61,308 nucleotides of DNA from an uncultured Propionibacteriaceae bacterium. GTDB taxonomy: Bacteria > Actinomycetota > Actinomycetes > Propionibacteriales > Propionibacteriaceae. A model generated the notes under the pieces. It made no database searches. It had not been told where the DNA came from and was given only the letters and a program-made list of their open reading frames with translations. Position numbers and translations under genes: made by a program. Position 1 is the stretch's first letter. Every line of letters begins with the position of its first letter. Of the stretch, positions 26,676 to 34,997 are shown one piece after another. Location of the stretch: positions 1 through 61,308 of the forward strand of contig CALCKT010000027.1 in the NCBI GenBank assembly GCA_937965785.1, read 5' to 3'.

Positions 26676-28832
26676 ATGAGTACCGAGTCCCGGAAGGGCG
26701 GGCAAACAACCACCGTTCCCGCGCGTGTCTCCATCGTTCCCGACCCGGAGATGAAACCCGCCGCCGTCACGTCGCCCCCCAGGAACGCCGAGGACCTGCT
26801 GAACCAGTTCTGGTTGGCGCTGCTCGTGGCCTTTCTCGGGTTCGTGGGTGTGATGCTGACGCTCACCGGCGGCAACGGCGGTTTCCAGGGGGTGCTGGTG
26901 GCCGTTCTGCTGCACACCGTTCCCGGTCTGGCGATCGGGCTGGTGTACCGGCTGCGTGGTCTCGATCTCATCCTGTCCTGGTTCGTCGGCAGCCTGGCGG
27001 TGCTGATCCTGTGTTCGTTGCCGATGGCGCTCACCAGTTTCTGGCATCCACGGGTGATGGCTACGCTGATCCTGCTCGCCTCGACGGCGGTCGCGGTGTG
27101 GGTGGCGCGCAAACGACCGCCGAGGCTGGACACGACGTGGGTGCACCGGACGGGACGGGCGATGATCGGGCCGATCGGCGTTGCCACGGCCGGTTTCCTC
27201 ATCGCGATGATCGCCGCGGCCACGCAGCACCAGCCCCCCGCCCTCTACGGCGCCGCCCTGGCCGCCGGCCCGCTGTGGTTCCTCGGGCTGGGCGCGATCG
27301 TGTTCGCCGTGTGCTGGGCGTTCTCCAGCGTCGGTGGGCGCAGCTGGAGCATCGTGCTGCTGGCAACCGTCGTCCCGATGACCCAGGCCGTGATGTACGG
27401 CACACCGACGGTGCAGGTGGCGGCCCGCCACATCGGGTTGGTGAACCTGCTGATCGCCAATGGGGGCCTGGACCGCGAGGCCGGGATCTACCAGGCCTAC
27501 TCGGGTCTTTTCGCGTCCAGCGCGCTGGTGCAGCAGGCCGCGGGCTGGCCGGACCTGATGATGTACGCCGCCGTGTTCGGTGCCGTCGGCGCGGGCGTGA
27601 ACTGCTTGGCGGTCGCGCAGCTGGCACGCTACTTCGTCGACGAGGAACGTGCTTGGTGGGCGGGGTTGGTGTTCGCGCTCGGTTCCAGCCTCACCACCAG
27701 CTTCTACGCCCCCCAGGTGGTCGGCCTGGCGTTCGTGACGACCGCCACCACGGCGCTGCTGCGAAACAGCACGGGCCTGAAGTGGTCGCGGGTCTGGGCC
27801 GCCCTGATGCTCTCGGTCGCCGTCGCCCCCACCCATCAGCTCAGCCCCTTCCTGGCGATGCTGATCTGCATCGCCCTGGTGGTGGTGCGGTTGATGAAGC
27901 TGTGGTGGGCGCCGTTGGTGCTGGCGGCTCCCGCCGTGGTCTGGGCGCTGTTCAACCGCGGCGTGCTGAAGTCGTACGTGTCCCTCGGCGAGCTGTTCAA
28001 CGTTTTCTCGAACTTCAGGCCTCCCGCCAGGCCAAGTTCCAGCGCCCTCACCACGGATCTCGTCAACCGGATCACGTTCTGGGTGCCGTCCATCGCGCTC
28101 GTGTGCATCGGCGTCGCCGCGCTCGTCGCCCTGATCCGTTTCCGCAACCGCATGACCCTGGGGCTCGCGCTGGCCGCGGCCAGCCCGGTGGGGTTGTTCG
28201 CCGCGAACTCCTACGGTTCGGAAGGCATCTTCCGGGTTTCGTTGTTCTGCCTCCCGTGGCTCGCGATCATCGGGTCGATCAACCTGCCCCAGACCGGCCG
28301 CAGGTTCTGGACGGTGCTGTGGCACCCGATCCGCAACGCCAGTGTGGTCGCGTTGACCACGGTGTTCGTCATCGGAACCACCGGCATGGACTACACGAGG
28401 GTGATCAACCCCGAGAACGTGAAGGCCGTGACCTGGGTGGAGGAGCACATCACCGCCGACACCCAGGTGTTCACGCTGGGCAGCGAACTCGCCGAGCCGC
28501 TGCACCTGCTGGGCAAGGACATGTTCTACCTGTCCCGGGAGCTGCTGCTGCGCGACAAGACCACCGAGGTCTACCCCTCCGGGATCGGGGCCGACTACGA
28601 TCCGCAGGCCGATCTGGATGTGCTCATGAAACACTGGATGGCGGCGCCGGCGAGGGTGCGTTACGTGTTGGCGAGCGACCGGATGAAGGCCTTCGACGAG
28701 CGCTACGGCCAGCAACTGGCCTCCGACCAGGCCCGCCTCGAACAGGCGCTCCGGAACACCCCCGGGGTGACCGTCGCCTACCAGGGGGACGGGGTCGCCG
28801 TGTACAAACTCCCGGAAAGCAGCGCTTCATGA
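26676..28832 (+). CDS. Large multi-pass membrane protein of the polysaccharide cluster
   Basis: The protein has 718 residues. A soluble N-terminus of about 45 residues is followed by many hydrophobic helices (from LLVAFLGFVGVMLTL through WLAIIGSI) and a C-terminal soluble domain (DMFYLSRELLLRDKTTEVYP). The overall plan, with an extracytoplasmic tail after 10 or more helices, resembles GT-C glycosyltransferases or a polymerase. The diagnostic acidic motif in the first loop is not obvious. Its ATGA overlap with the GT14 gene places it in that operon. An assembly or polymerase role is inference. Confidence 0.75.
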   Translation: MSTESRKGGQTTTVPARVSIVPDPEMKPAAVTSPPRNAEDLLNQFWLALLVAFLGFVGVMLTLTGGNGGFQGVLVAVLLHTVPGLAIGLVYRLRGLDLILSWFVGSLAVLILCSLPMALTSFWHPRVMATLILLASTAVAVWVARKRPPRLDTTWVHRTGRAMIGPIGVATAGFLIAMIAAATQHQPPALYGAALAAGPLWFLGLGAIVFAVCWAFSSVGGRSWSIVLLATVVPMTQAVMYGTPTVQVAARHIGLVNLLIANGGLDREAGIYQAYSGLFASSALVQQAAGWPDLMMYAAVFGAVGAGVNCLAVAQLARYFVDEERAWWAGLVFALGSSLTTSFYAPQVVGLAFVTTATTALLRNSTGLKWSRVWAALMLSVAVAPTHQLSPFLAMLICIALVVVRLMKLWWAPLVLAAPAVVWALFNRGVLKSYVSLGELFNVFSNFRPPARPSSSALTTDLVNRITFWVPSIALVCIGVAALVALIRFRNRMTLGLALAAASPVGLFAANSYGSEGIFRVSLFCLPWLAIIGSINLPQTGRRFWTVLWHPIRNASVVALTTVFVIGTTGMDYTRVINPENVKAVTWVEEHITADTQVFTLGSELAEPLHLLGKDMFYLSRELLLRDKTTEVYPSGIGADYDPQADLDVLMKHWMAAPARVRYVLASDRMKAFDERYGQQLASDQARLEQALRNTPGVTVAYQGDGVAVYKLPESSAS

Positions 28833-29686
28833 CCGTCGCAGTCGTTCTCCTCGCCCACGACAAACCGAAACTGCTCCGGCGGCTGGTGGGGGCGCTGGAT
28901 GGGCTCCCGATCTTCCTGCATGTCGACGCGGGCGTGCCGCAGCAGATGCACGACGAACTGACCGGCGCGCTTCCCGAGCGGGTCCGGTTGCTGCCGCGGG
29001 TCTCCTCGGGGTGGGCGACCTTCGGGTTGGTGGAGGCCGAGCTCGCAGGTTACCGGGCCGCGTGCGCCACCACCGACGCCCAGCACGTCGTGATGATGAC
29101 GGGGGCGGACTACCCGCTGGTCAACGTCGAGGGGCTCGTGGAGCGTTTGGGCCGGGCGCGGGGCAGGTCGTGGGCCAAGGTGCGCAGGCTGCCGATCAGG
29201 CACTGGGGTCCGATGGGTGGCTACGACCGTTTCGTGTTCGGCAACCGGGTCAGGGACCGCAAACGCGTCTGGTCGCTGATTCCCAGGCGCTGGCCGAAGG
29301 GGATTCACCCCGCGGGCGGTTCGCAGCTGAAGGTCCTCGCCCGCCACCACACCGAACTGATCCTGGAGATCGTCGATTCTCGGCCGGATCTCGTCGACTA
29401 TTTCCGCACGACGTGGATCCCCGACGAGACCATGATCCCCAGCCTGCTGACCTCCCCCGCGTTCGGCGCCCGGTGGGAGTCGAGCCACCTGCCGGGGGCC
29501 GCGTGGTACATCGACTGGGGCAAACAACCCAGCCCCAACCCGCGGTGGCTGGACGAGACCGACCTCCCGGCGCTGCGCGCCGCCCGCACCCGGGAGGACT
29601 CGCCCGTTCTGTTCGCCCGCAAGTTCCGCGAGGACTCAACCGCTCTGCTGGACCGGATAGAGCAGGAGCTGTGGCCGCTGCCATGA
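28829..29686 (+). CDS. GT14-type beta-1,6-N-acetylglucosaminyltransferase family protein
   Basis: The protein has 285 residues; ATG 28829 overlaps the upstream stop. Family landmarks of the core-2/I-branching group are present: VAVVLLAHDKPKLLRRLV at the start, HVDAG, SSGWATFGLVEAEL, MTGADYPL, and the conserved TTWIPDETMIPSLL region with the likely catalytic glutamate or aspartate. The enzyme lacks the membrane anchor of eukaryotic relatives and should be cytoplasmic. It probably adds a branching HexNAc or pentose. Its stop overlaps the flippase start. Confidence 0.82.
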   Translation: MTVAVVLLAHDKPKLLRRLVGALDGLPIFLHVDAGVPQQMHDELTGALPERVRLLPRVSSGWATFGLVEAELAGYRAACATTDAQHVVMMTGADYPLVNVEGLVERLGRARGRSWAKVRRLPIRHWGPMGGYDRFVFGNRVRDRKRVWSLIPRRWPKGIHPAGGSQLKVLARHHTELILEIVDSRPDLVDYFRTTWIPDETMIPSLLTSPAFGARWESSHLPGAAWYIDWGKQPSPNPRWLDETDLPALRAARTREDSPVLFARKFREDSTALLDRIEQELWPLP

Positions 29687-31128
29687 ACCCGGAGGAGACT
29701 GAAACACCCCTGGAGGAACCGGCCGGGGTCACGGGCAGGGGAGGCACCTCCGACCTGTTCGGCCGGGGAATGCTCTACGTCGTGATCTGGTCCATGCAGA
29801 TGGTTGTGGCGACGGTGGTCTCCCCCGTGCTCACCCACGTCCTGCCGGTGGCGGCGTTCGGGTCGCTGTCGGCCGCCATCGCGCTCTACCAGCTGTTGAT
29901 CGTTCTCACCGTGCTCGGTCTGGACCAGGCCCTCGAGATCCAGCGGGTGGAGGACGACGACCCCGCCCGCGCCCGCGGACTGCTGGCCGCCGGGTTGGCC
30001 ATCGACGTGGTCATCGTCGGGGGCATTGCTTTGCTGTCGCCGCTGTGGGCGCCCGCCCTGGGTTTCTCCAGCTACACGCTGGTGCTCATCACACTGGGCT
30101 GGACCGCACCCGGCGCGGGGGTGATGCTGTCGTTGTCGCTGCTGCAGGCCGAGGACCGGTTCGCGCGGTTCGCCACCGTGTCGCTGATCTCGACGGTGGG
30201 TGGTCTGCTGCTCGGCCTGGTGCTGCTGTTCACCTGGGAGCGCACCGCGGAGGTGTACGCGCTGGGCGGGATCATCGGGCAGGTGGTCGCGCTCGCGCTG
30301 GGGTTGGCGTGGACCAGGCCACGGCTGGCGGGACTGTTCGACAAGGAGACGTTGCGTCGCGGGCTGCGTCTCGGGATTCCGCTGGCCCTCACCGGGTTGT
30401 CCACCTTCCTGCTCACCGCCGGGGACCGGTTCATCATCCAGCGCATGCTGGGCGAGGTTCAGGTGGCGCGCTACCAGGTGGCGTTCACCATCGGCAATGT
30501 CGTCACGCTCATGCTGACTTTCACCAACCGTGCCTGGTTGCCGCGCCTGAAGAACGTCGTCGACGACGCCCAGCGGTGGCGGGTGATCGCGACCTCCCGC
30601 GACGGCGTGTTCTCGCTGGTGGCATGGGCGGTGCTGGGCGTCACCGTCGCGGCTCCCACGCTGTTGCAGATCTTCGCGCCCTCCACCTACGCGCAGGAGG
30701 AGCTGGTAGCGGTGGTCGCGCTGATCGGGTTGGCGGCGTTCCCCGTCGCGGCTGCGGCGGCGAGCAGCCAGATGCTCATCACGATCCGCTGGTCGGTGCC
30801 GCTGGCGTGGGCGTCGGTGGTGGCCGTGGTGGTGAAGATCGCCGCGACCTTCGCCCTCATAGTGCCGTTCGGGCTCAACGGCACCGCGGCAGCGACCTTC
30901 CTGGCGCTGTTCGCGCAGGCGGTGGTGCTGCGACTCGCGGTGACGCGACGCCACGCCCCTGTCCGGGTGGCCTGGCCGGTGGTGGCGCTGATCGTCGCCG
31001 CGGTGGCGGGTTGCGCCGCATCGATCCTCGCCCCCCAGGAACCGGCCTGGAGGATTGCGCGGTTCGCGTTCTCCTGCTGCTGCCTGGTGCCGTTCTTCCT
31101 CGGTCTGAGACGCCTCCAGACCGCCTGA
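29683..31128 (+). CDS. Polysaccharide repeat-unit flippase (Wzx/MATE-like)
   Basis: The protein has 481 residues with about a dozen hydrophobic helices starting at LYVVIWSMQMVVATVV. Features of the oligosaccharide flippase family include the short amphipathic N-terminus, the TAGDRFIIQRMLGEVQVARYQV segment, and late FGLNGTAAATFLALFAQ. It would move the lipid-linked repeat unit across the membrane before polymerisation. It is the last gene of the + strand operon. A palindromic repeat follows 15 bases later, between it and a convergent glycosyltransferase. Confidence 0.85.
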   Translation: MNPEETETPLEEPAGVTGRGGTSDLFGRGMLYVVIWSMQMVVATVVSPVLTHVLPVAAFGSLSAAIALYQLLIVLTVLGLDQALEIQRVEDDDPARARGLLAAGLAIDVVIVGGIALLSPLWAPALGFSSYTLVLITLGWTAPGAGVMLSLSLLQAEDRFARFATVSLISTVGGLLLGLVLLFTWERTAEVYALGGIIGQVVALALGLAWTRPRLAGLFDKETLRRGLRLGIPLALTGLSTFLLTAGDRFIIQRMLGEVQVARYQVAFTIGNVVTLMLTFTNRAWLPRLKNVVDDAQRWRVIATSRDGVFSLVAWAVLGVTVAAPTLLQIFAPSTYAQEELVAVVALIGLAAFPVAAAAASSQMLITIRWSVPLAWASVVAVVVKIAATFALIVPFGLNGTAAATFLALFAQAVVLRLAVTRRHAPVRVAWPVVALIVAAVAGCAASILAPQEPAWRIARFAFSCCCLVPFFLGLRRLQTA

Positions 31129-31142
31129 CCCAAACTCCTCAA

Positions 31143-31188
31143 AGCTGGTTGAGCCGGGTCGTGAGGAACGAGCGACCCGAGTCGAAAC
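31143..31188 (-). repeat. REP-like palindromic repeat between convergent genes
   Basis: It starts GCTGGTTGAGCCGGGTCG and ends GACCCGAGTCGAAACC. The stem CGGGTCG (31154-31160) pairs with CGACCCG (31172-31178) around an 11-base loop. It is the inverted-orientation, best conserved member of the family also present at 17794 and 18278. It lies between the flippase stop and a convergent glycosyltransferase stop, where it may also act as a bidirectional terminator. Confidence 0.75.
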
Positions 31189-31194
31189 CACCCC

Positions 31195-32031
31195 TCAGCC
31201 GGTCTTGGACGCGGACTTCCTGCCCCACAGTCGCTGTCGCACCGTCCAGGCGCGCCAGGAGACGTGGGCCGCGGCGGGCGCGAGGTGACGCAGGACGGCC
31301 GGGATCTCGTAGCGGGGATCGTTCGCGACCCGTCTCAGGAACCGGATGTGATCGTCGAGCTGCTGCCGGTTGTGGCTGTTGGAGAACGACTCCGTCCACA
31401 TGCGGAACGCGGCGTGGGACTCGGATTGGCCGAACATGTCGCCGCGGGTGAGGATCCGCAGCCAGGCGTCGATGTCCATGGCGAACACGTTCGAACCGTC
31501 GAACCCGCCGATGGCTTCGTAGTCCCTGCGGCGGAACATCACGCACGCGGGTTCACCGACCGGGTTGATCCCGAACCGCACCGCCGCCCTGGCGACCTCG
31601 TGGACGCCGCGACGCCCCAGCAGGCCCGGCAGACCAGCGTTGCGGGTCAGGACCTTGCCGTTGCCGTCGATGAAGTCGCGGCGGCACGCGACGAGGGCGA
31701 GCGACGGGTCCTCCAGGAGCGCGGCCTGCGTGGCAAGGCAGTCCGGATGGATGAGGTCGTCGGCGCACACCACCTTGATCAGCTCGCCGCGGGCCTGGTC
31801 GACGGTCGCGCGCCAGTTGGCCGGCAACGGTAGGGTCTTCTCGGATCGGATGATCCGGATGCGTGGGTCGTCGAACCCGGCGATCACGTCGCTGGTGCCG
31901 TCGGTCGAGCCGTTGTCCCGGATCACCACCTCGAAGTCGGCGCGTCCGCTGGCCAGCACCGACCGCAGGGTCGCCGCGAGGGTCGACGCCCCCTGATAAA
32001 CCGGGATGCAGACGGAAATGTGCGGTTTCAT
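31195..32031 (-). CDS. Family 2 glycosyltransferase
   Basis: The protein has 278 residues from ATG 32031. It is a compact GT-A enzyme: HISVCIPVYQGASTLAATL, VVIRDNGSTDGT, the divalent-metal motif VCADDLIHP, and AMDIDAWLRI near the acceptor site. No membrane helix is seen. It is transcribed divergently from the GH16 gene and convergently to the flippase. It most likely contributes one residue to the same surface polysaccharide. Confidence 0.85.
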   Translation of the reverse strand: MKPHISVCIPVYQGASTLAATLRSVLASGRADFEVVIRDNGSTDGTSDVIAGFDDPRIRIIRSEKTLPLPANWRATVDQARGELIKVVCADDLIHPDCLATQAALLEDPSLALVACRRDFIDGNGKVLTRNAGLPGLLGRRGVHEVARAAVRFGINPVGEPACVMFRRRDYEAIGGFDGSNVFAMDIDAWLRILTRGDMFGQSESHAAFRMWTESFSNSHNRQQLDDHIRFLRRVANDPRYEIPAVLRHLAPAAAHVSWRAWTVRQRLWGRKSASKTG

Positions 32032-32213
32032 CACTTGTTCATCAGCCTCCCCCAAGAAGCTGCGAGCACCTACCGACCCCCCAGCCCGCTCATTCCTGCA
32101 TCCTAGCGTGTCGCCCCCTGCTGATGGGACCAGCACACATTCCTGGCCCGGAGATGACTTGTGATGGCTGGATCGCAAGTTAGGGTTCTCTGGTGTACTG
32201 AAAGGGAGTGCTC

Positions 32214-33284
32214 TTGTTACCAAGCCGAATTGTTCGACCCCTGATGGCGCTGGGGCTTGCCACCGCGACGATCACCGGGGGACTGTTGATACAGCCTCAA
32301 AACACGGACCAGGAACTGGCCGCGACCCCCGCTTCTCTCAGCACGGAGCGGATCACCCCGAGAGCGGCACCACCAAGCTCAAGCAGCCCCACCGGCGCCG
32401 AGGCGGCCATTACGGTGACGCCGAGCCCCGCGCGGTCGACGACCACATCCCCGACGCCGGAGCAGACGCCCGTGTCGAGGTCGTCGGGCGAACGCTCGCC
32501 CCTGAACGCCCCGTCGTCCGGCGAGTCCTCTCCCAGCAGTTCCGCCTCGCCGCAGCGATCCTCCGGGAATTCGTCCGGCCAGAGCCGTTCCGACGCTGAG
32601 ATCAGCGGCTGGAGCATCGACTACTTCGAAGGTTTTGACGCCTCTCTCGAGGAGCTGGGCTGGGAACACTACGGTTGGGGCAAACCCGAGGTTGGGCACG
32701 GCGCCATGGGGGTCATGTCCGACGAGAACACGTTCGTCCAAAACGGTGAGCTGATCGTGCGCACCGATTACAAAGACGGACGGTGGAACGCCGGCGGCAC
32801 CAGCACGGAGAAGGTGTTCTCGGCCTCGCGTGGTCGCTGGGAGGTTCGCGCGAAGTTCCCGAAGGCCAAGGGCATCGGCTACGTCTTCCTGCTCTGGCCG
32901 AAGGACCAGGGCTGGCCGCCGGAGATCGACTTCGCCGAAGGGCGGGTCAACGGCCCCGAGATCATGGGAACCTACCACTGGGATCCCGAAAACAAGCAGG
33001 ACCACAAGTTCGTCGATCACGAGGACATGACCGGATGGCACACCTACGGCGTGATCGTGGAGCAGGACTACATCATCTTCACCCTTGACGGCGAGGAGTG
33101 GGGCCGGATCGACCAGCCCAACATCACCGACAAGGAAATGTTCTGCGGTTTCCAGACCGGAGCGATGGATCCCAACGGCAAGGAGAGCCACACCGAAACC
33201 GTCGACGGTGGCCTCCCGGGTGAAAACACCCCGTCTGTCTCCGACATCCAGATCGACTACGTGGCTCACTACACCAGGAACTGA
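32214..33284 (+). CDS. Secreted glycoside hydrolase family 16 protein (beta-glucanase-like)
   Basis: The protein has 356 residues from TTG 32214, chosen because AAGGGAG lies five bases upstream; GTG 32208 would overlap that site. An N-terminal hydrophobic signal (LMALGLATATITGGLLI) is followed by a Ser/Pro/Thr-rich linker of about 100 residues. The GH16 jelly-roll then holds the catalytic motif EIDFAE (E237 nucleophile, D239, E242 acid/base). GRWEVRAKFPKAKGIGYVFL is also family-typical. GH16 enzymes cleave beta-1,3/1,4-glucans or galactans. In this cluster it may trim or release the exported polysaccharide. No sortase or lipobox motif is seen. Confidence 0.88.
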   Translation: MLPSRIVRPLMALGLATATITGGLLIQPQNTDQELAATPASLSTERITPRAAPPSSSSPTGAEAAITVTPSPARSTTTSPTPEQTPVSRSSGERSPLNAPSSGESSPSSSASPQRSSGNSSGQSRSDAEISGWSIDYFEGFDASLEELGWEHYGWGKPEVGHGAMGVMSDENTFVQNGELIVRTDYKDGRWNAGGTSTEKVFSASRGRWEVRAKFPKAKGIGYVFLLWPKDQGWPPEIDFAEGRVNGPEIMGTYHWDPENKQDHKFVDHEDMTGWHTYGVIVEQDYIIFTLDGEEWGRIDQPNITDKEMFCGFQTGAMDPNGKESHTETVDGGLPGENTPSVSDIQIDYVAHYTRN

Positions 33285-33318
33285 GCCGCCGGGTCACTGC
33301 CGCTGGGGCATTTTCCGT

Positions 33319-33362
33319 CGGGGTGCCGCGCACCCGTCCTGAGGGGCGGTCGCGGCACCCCG
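33319..33362 (+). terminator. Hairpin terminator after the GH16 gene
   Basis: The arms CGGGGTGCCGCG (33319-33330) and CGCGGCACCCCG (33351-33362) are perfectly complementary over 12 bases with a 20-base loop, 35 bases after the stop codon. No T-run follows, so the efficiency of intrinsic termination is uncertain. Confidence 0.55.
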
Positions 33363-33510
33363 TCGTCCGCCAGCCCACCCGTCGAACGCCTGCCTTCCCG
33401 TCGAACGCCAGCCTTCCCGACGAACGCCAGCCTTCCCGACGGAAACGCTTGCCTTACGGACAAACGCCAGCGCTACAGCGCAAGCGTCTGACCACAAGAC
33501 AAGCGAACCA
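33363..33510 (+). repeat. Dispersed structured repeat, locus C (one core)
   Basis: Five or so units of about 20 bases (CGAACGCCAGCCTTCCCGAC type) run into one core beginning at 33465 and ending ACAAGCGAACC near 33510. It directly follows the hairpin downstream of GH16 and lies at the 3' side of the DUF2185 gene, again in the + orientation. Confidence 0.78.
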
Positions 33511-33556
33511 CCGGGAATCGGCAGCGGGAAGCTTGACGACGAGGCGCGGGTGTCTT

Positions 33557-33913
33557 TTACTCCGCTCGCCGGTACGGGGGAACGTAGAGGTTCTCGACCG
33601 GGATCTCCCGGCCCGTGGGGGTGTCGACGATCCGGATGCCCAGTTCGTCGCGCACGATCTGCAGGTCGGAACCGACGGGCAGGTCCCAGATGCCGATGAG
33701 GGCGGGTTCGATGGTGCACAGGTCGTTGAAGTCGACGATCTGCCAGTTTGAGGTGTCGTTGAGGTACTCGGAGGTGTCGATGTGACTCATGATCTGCCAG
33801 CCGTTGTCGGCGGGTGCCTTCGACTCGCCCCGCACCATCCAGCGCACCAGCCCCTTCTTCTCGATGACGTTGCGGGTGGCCAGGCAGGCCCCGGCTCCAG
33901 GAATGAACTCCAC
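33557..33913 (-). CDS. DUF2185 (Imm33-like) domain protein
   Basis: The protein has 118 residues from GTG 33913, behind GAAAGGA. It contains the DUF2185 pattern: KKGLVRWMVRGE, then NGWQIMSHIDTSEYLNDTSN, then LCTIEPALIGIWDLPVGSDL and a basic end. DUF2185 proteins are mostly small cytoplasmic proteins annotated as immunity-type (Imm33) or of unknown function. No toxin gene is adjacent, so an orphan immunity protein or a housekeeping role are both open. Confidence 0.75.
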   Translation of the reverse strand: MEFIPGAGACLATRNVIEKKGLVRWMVRGESKAPADNGWQIMSHIDTSEYLNDTSNWQIVDFNDLCTIEPALIGIWDLPVGSDLQIVRDELGIRIVDTPTGREIPVENLYVPPYRRAE

Positions 33914-33975
33914 TGTCTCGGTCCTTTCGCAGTCTTGTATGACCTCAGCCTAACAATGGAAGCGTCTGCTTCACC

Positions 33976-34170
33976 TTAGTCCGGGCGGTTGCCGACGATC
34001 ACGTCCCGCATCGTCGACATACGCCGCGCAAACCAGCCGTCATCATCTCCGGGGATGTCGGTCCGGGCTGGAGTGGCAACAAGGAACTGGGCGGCCGCTG
34101 GATCAAGGCGGGGTGCACCGGTTTGTTCGTTCGGCGTGGGCAACGCGTCATCTGTCAGCTTGAAGTACAT
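33976..34170 (-). CDS. Small hypothetical protein, possibly a gene remnant
   Basis: This is an open frame of 64 codons (MYFKLTDDALPTPNEQTG...) with plausible GC-rich codon use but no clear ribosome binding site. Its frame stays open upstream past the ATG. It follows the membrane-protein gene on the same strand with a short gap. It may be a real small protein, a fragment of a longer lost gene, or chance. No motif is recognised. Confidence 0.3.
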   Translation of the reverse strand: MYFKLTDDALPTPNEQTGAPRLDPAAAQFLVATPARTDIPGDDDGWFARRMSTMRDVIVGNRPD

Positions 34171-34201
34171 GGAGGACGCGTCGCCGAGCCGGGAGCGGTG
34201 G

Positions 34202-34894
34202 TCAGGGGGTCCGTTTTCCCCACTGTTTCGCTTCCGGCTTGCTCAGCAGCGAGATGGTGGTTCCGGCGAGCCCCAGGCCGATCACTCCCCGGAAGACGAT
34301 CCCCACCAGCAATCCTCCCGTCGTACCGTGGGGGTCGACGCTCATGGTTCCCGAGAGGTTCATGTCGATGGCGTTGATCCCCAGGTCGATCACCGTCAGG
34401 ACGGCCTGCGCGTACGCGGCAACGAGCAGGACGGTGTATCCGCTCTTCTTGAGGAAGGTGATGCCCGCAACCAGGAGGGCGATGGCAGTCGCGAGAACCC
34501 CGAGGGGCTGGATGCTTCCGAGGAGACTCATCACGACGCCGAGGTTTCCGTAGTATCCGGCGCCAACCCTGTCCTGGATCATGGCGAAGGCGGCCAGCGT
34601 CCCGAGGAAAACAAAGAAACCCAGGCTACCGCTGACGATCCCGAGTACACCTGCTGCGGTCGCAGAGCCAGGACGTTTCGGCTTGGTCTCGTAGGGGTAG
34701 GGCTGGTAAGGCGTGCCGTATCCGTGTGGGGGTTGGGCCGGCCACTGCTGGGGTGGGATGGGAGGCTGCTGCGCCTGCCAGTGGGATGCCTGCCCTGGGT
34801 TGGGTTGAGCGTAGGGATCGGGTTGCCGGGGTTGCGGGTCGGTTCGGAAGTCGGGGCCCGGCTCCGTCGGGGGTTGGGGGTTCTGATCGGTCAT
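34202..34894 (-). CDS. Pro/Gln-rich small multi-pass membrane protein
   Basis: The protein has 230 residues from ATG 34894, behind an optimal AGGAGG. Residues 1-75 are Pro/Gln/Tyr-rich (MTDQNPQPPTEPGPD). Four hydrophobic helices follow, starting AAGVLGIVSGSLGFFVFLG and ending LLVGIVFRGVIGLGLAGTTI. This architecture is common in actinobacterial proteins of unknown function, often linked to type VII secretion or the cell envelope. The ATPase gene upstream on the same strand ends about 100 bases away, so co-transcription is possible. Confidence 0.75.
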   Translation of the reverse strand: MTDQNPQPPTEPGPDFRTDPQPRQPDPYAQPNPGQASHWQAQQPPIPPQQWPAQPPHGYGTPYQPYPYETKPKRPGSATAAGVLGIVSGSLGFFVFLGTLAAFAMIQDRVGAGYYGNLGVVMSLLGSIQPLGVLATAIALLVAGITFLKKSGYTVLLVAAYAQAVLTVIDLGINAIDMNLSGTMSVDPHGTTGGLLVGIVFRGVIGLGLAGTTISLLSKPEAKQWGKRTP

Positions 34895-34997
34895 GGGCAC
34901 CTCCTGCGAGCATCGTATTGCAATTCCGGGGTCTCCGGGGATGCTGTGCCGAAGTTTCTGGCTCCCGCCACGACTGCCCATCCACCAGCGCCGACGG

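Noticed and set aside
26642..29686. A 1014-codon frame overlapping the membrane protein and GT14 genes
   Set aside because: Only its C-terminal 285 codons match the GT14 protein; the rest is an Arg/Gly/Pro-rich shadow of the membrane protein gene in another frame.
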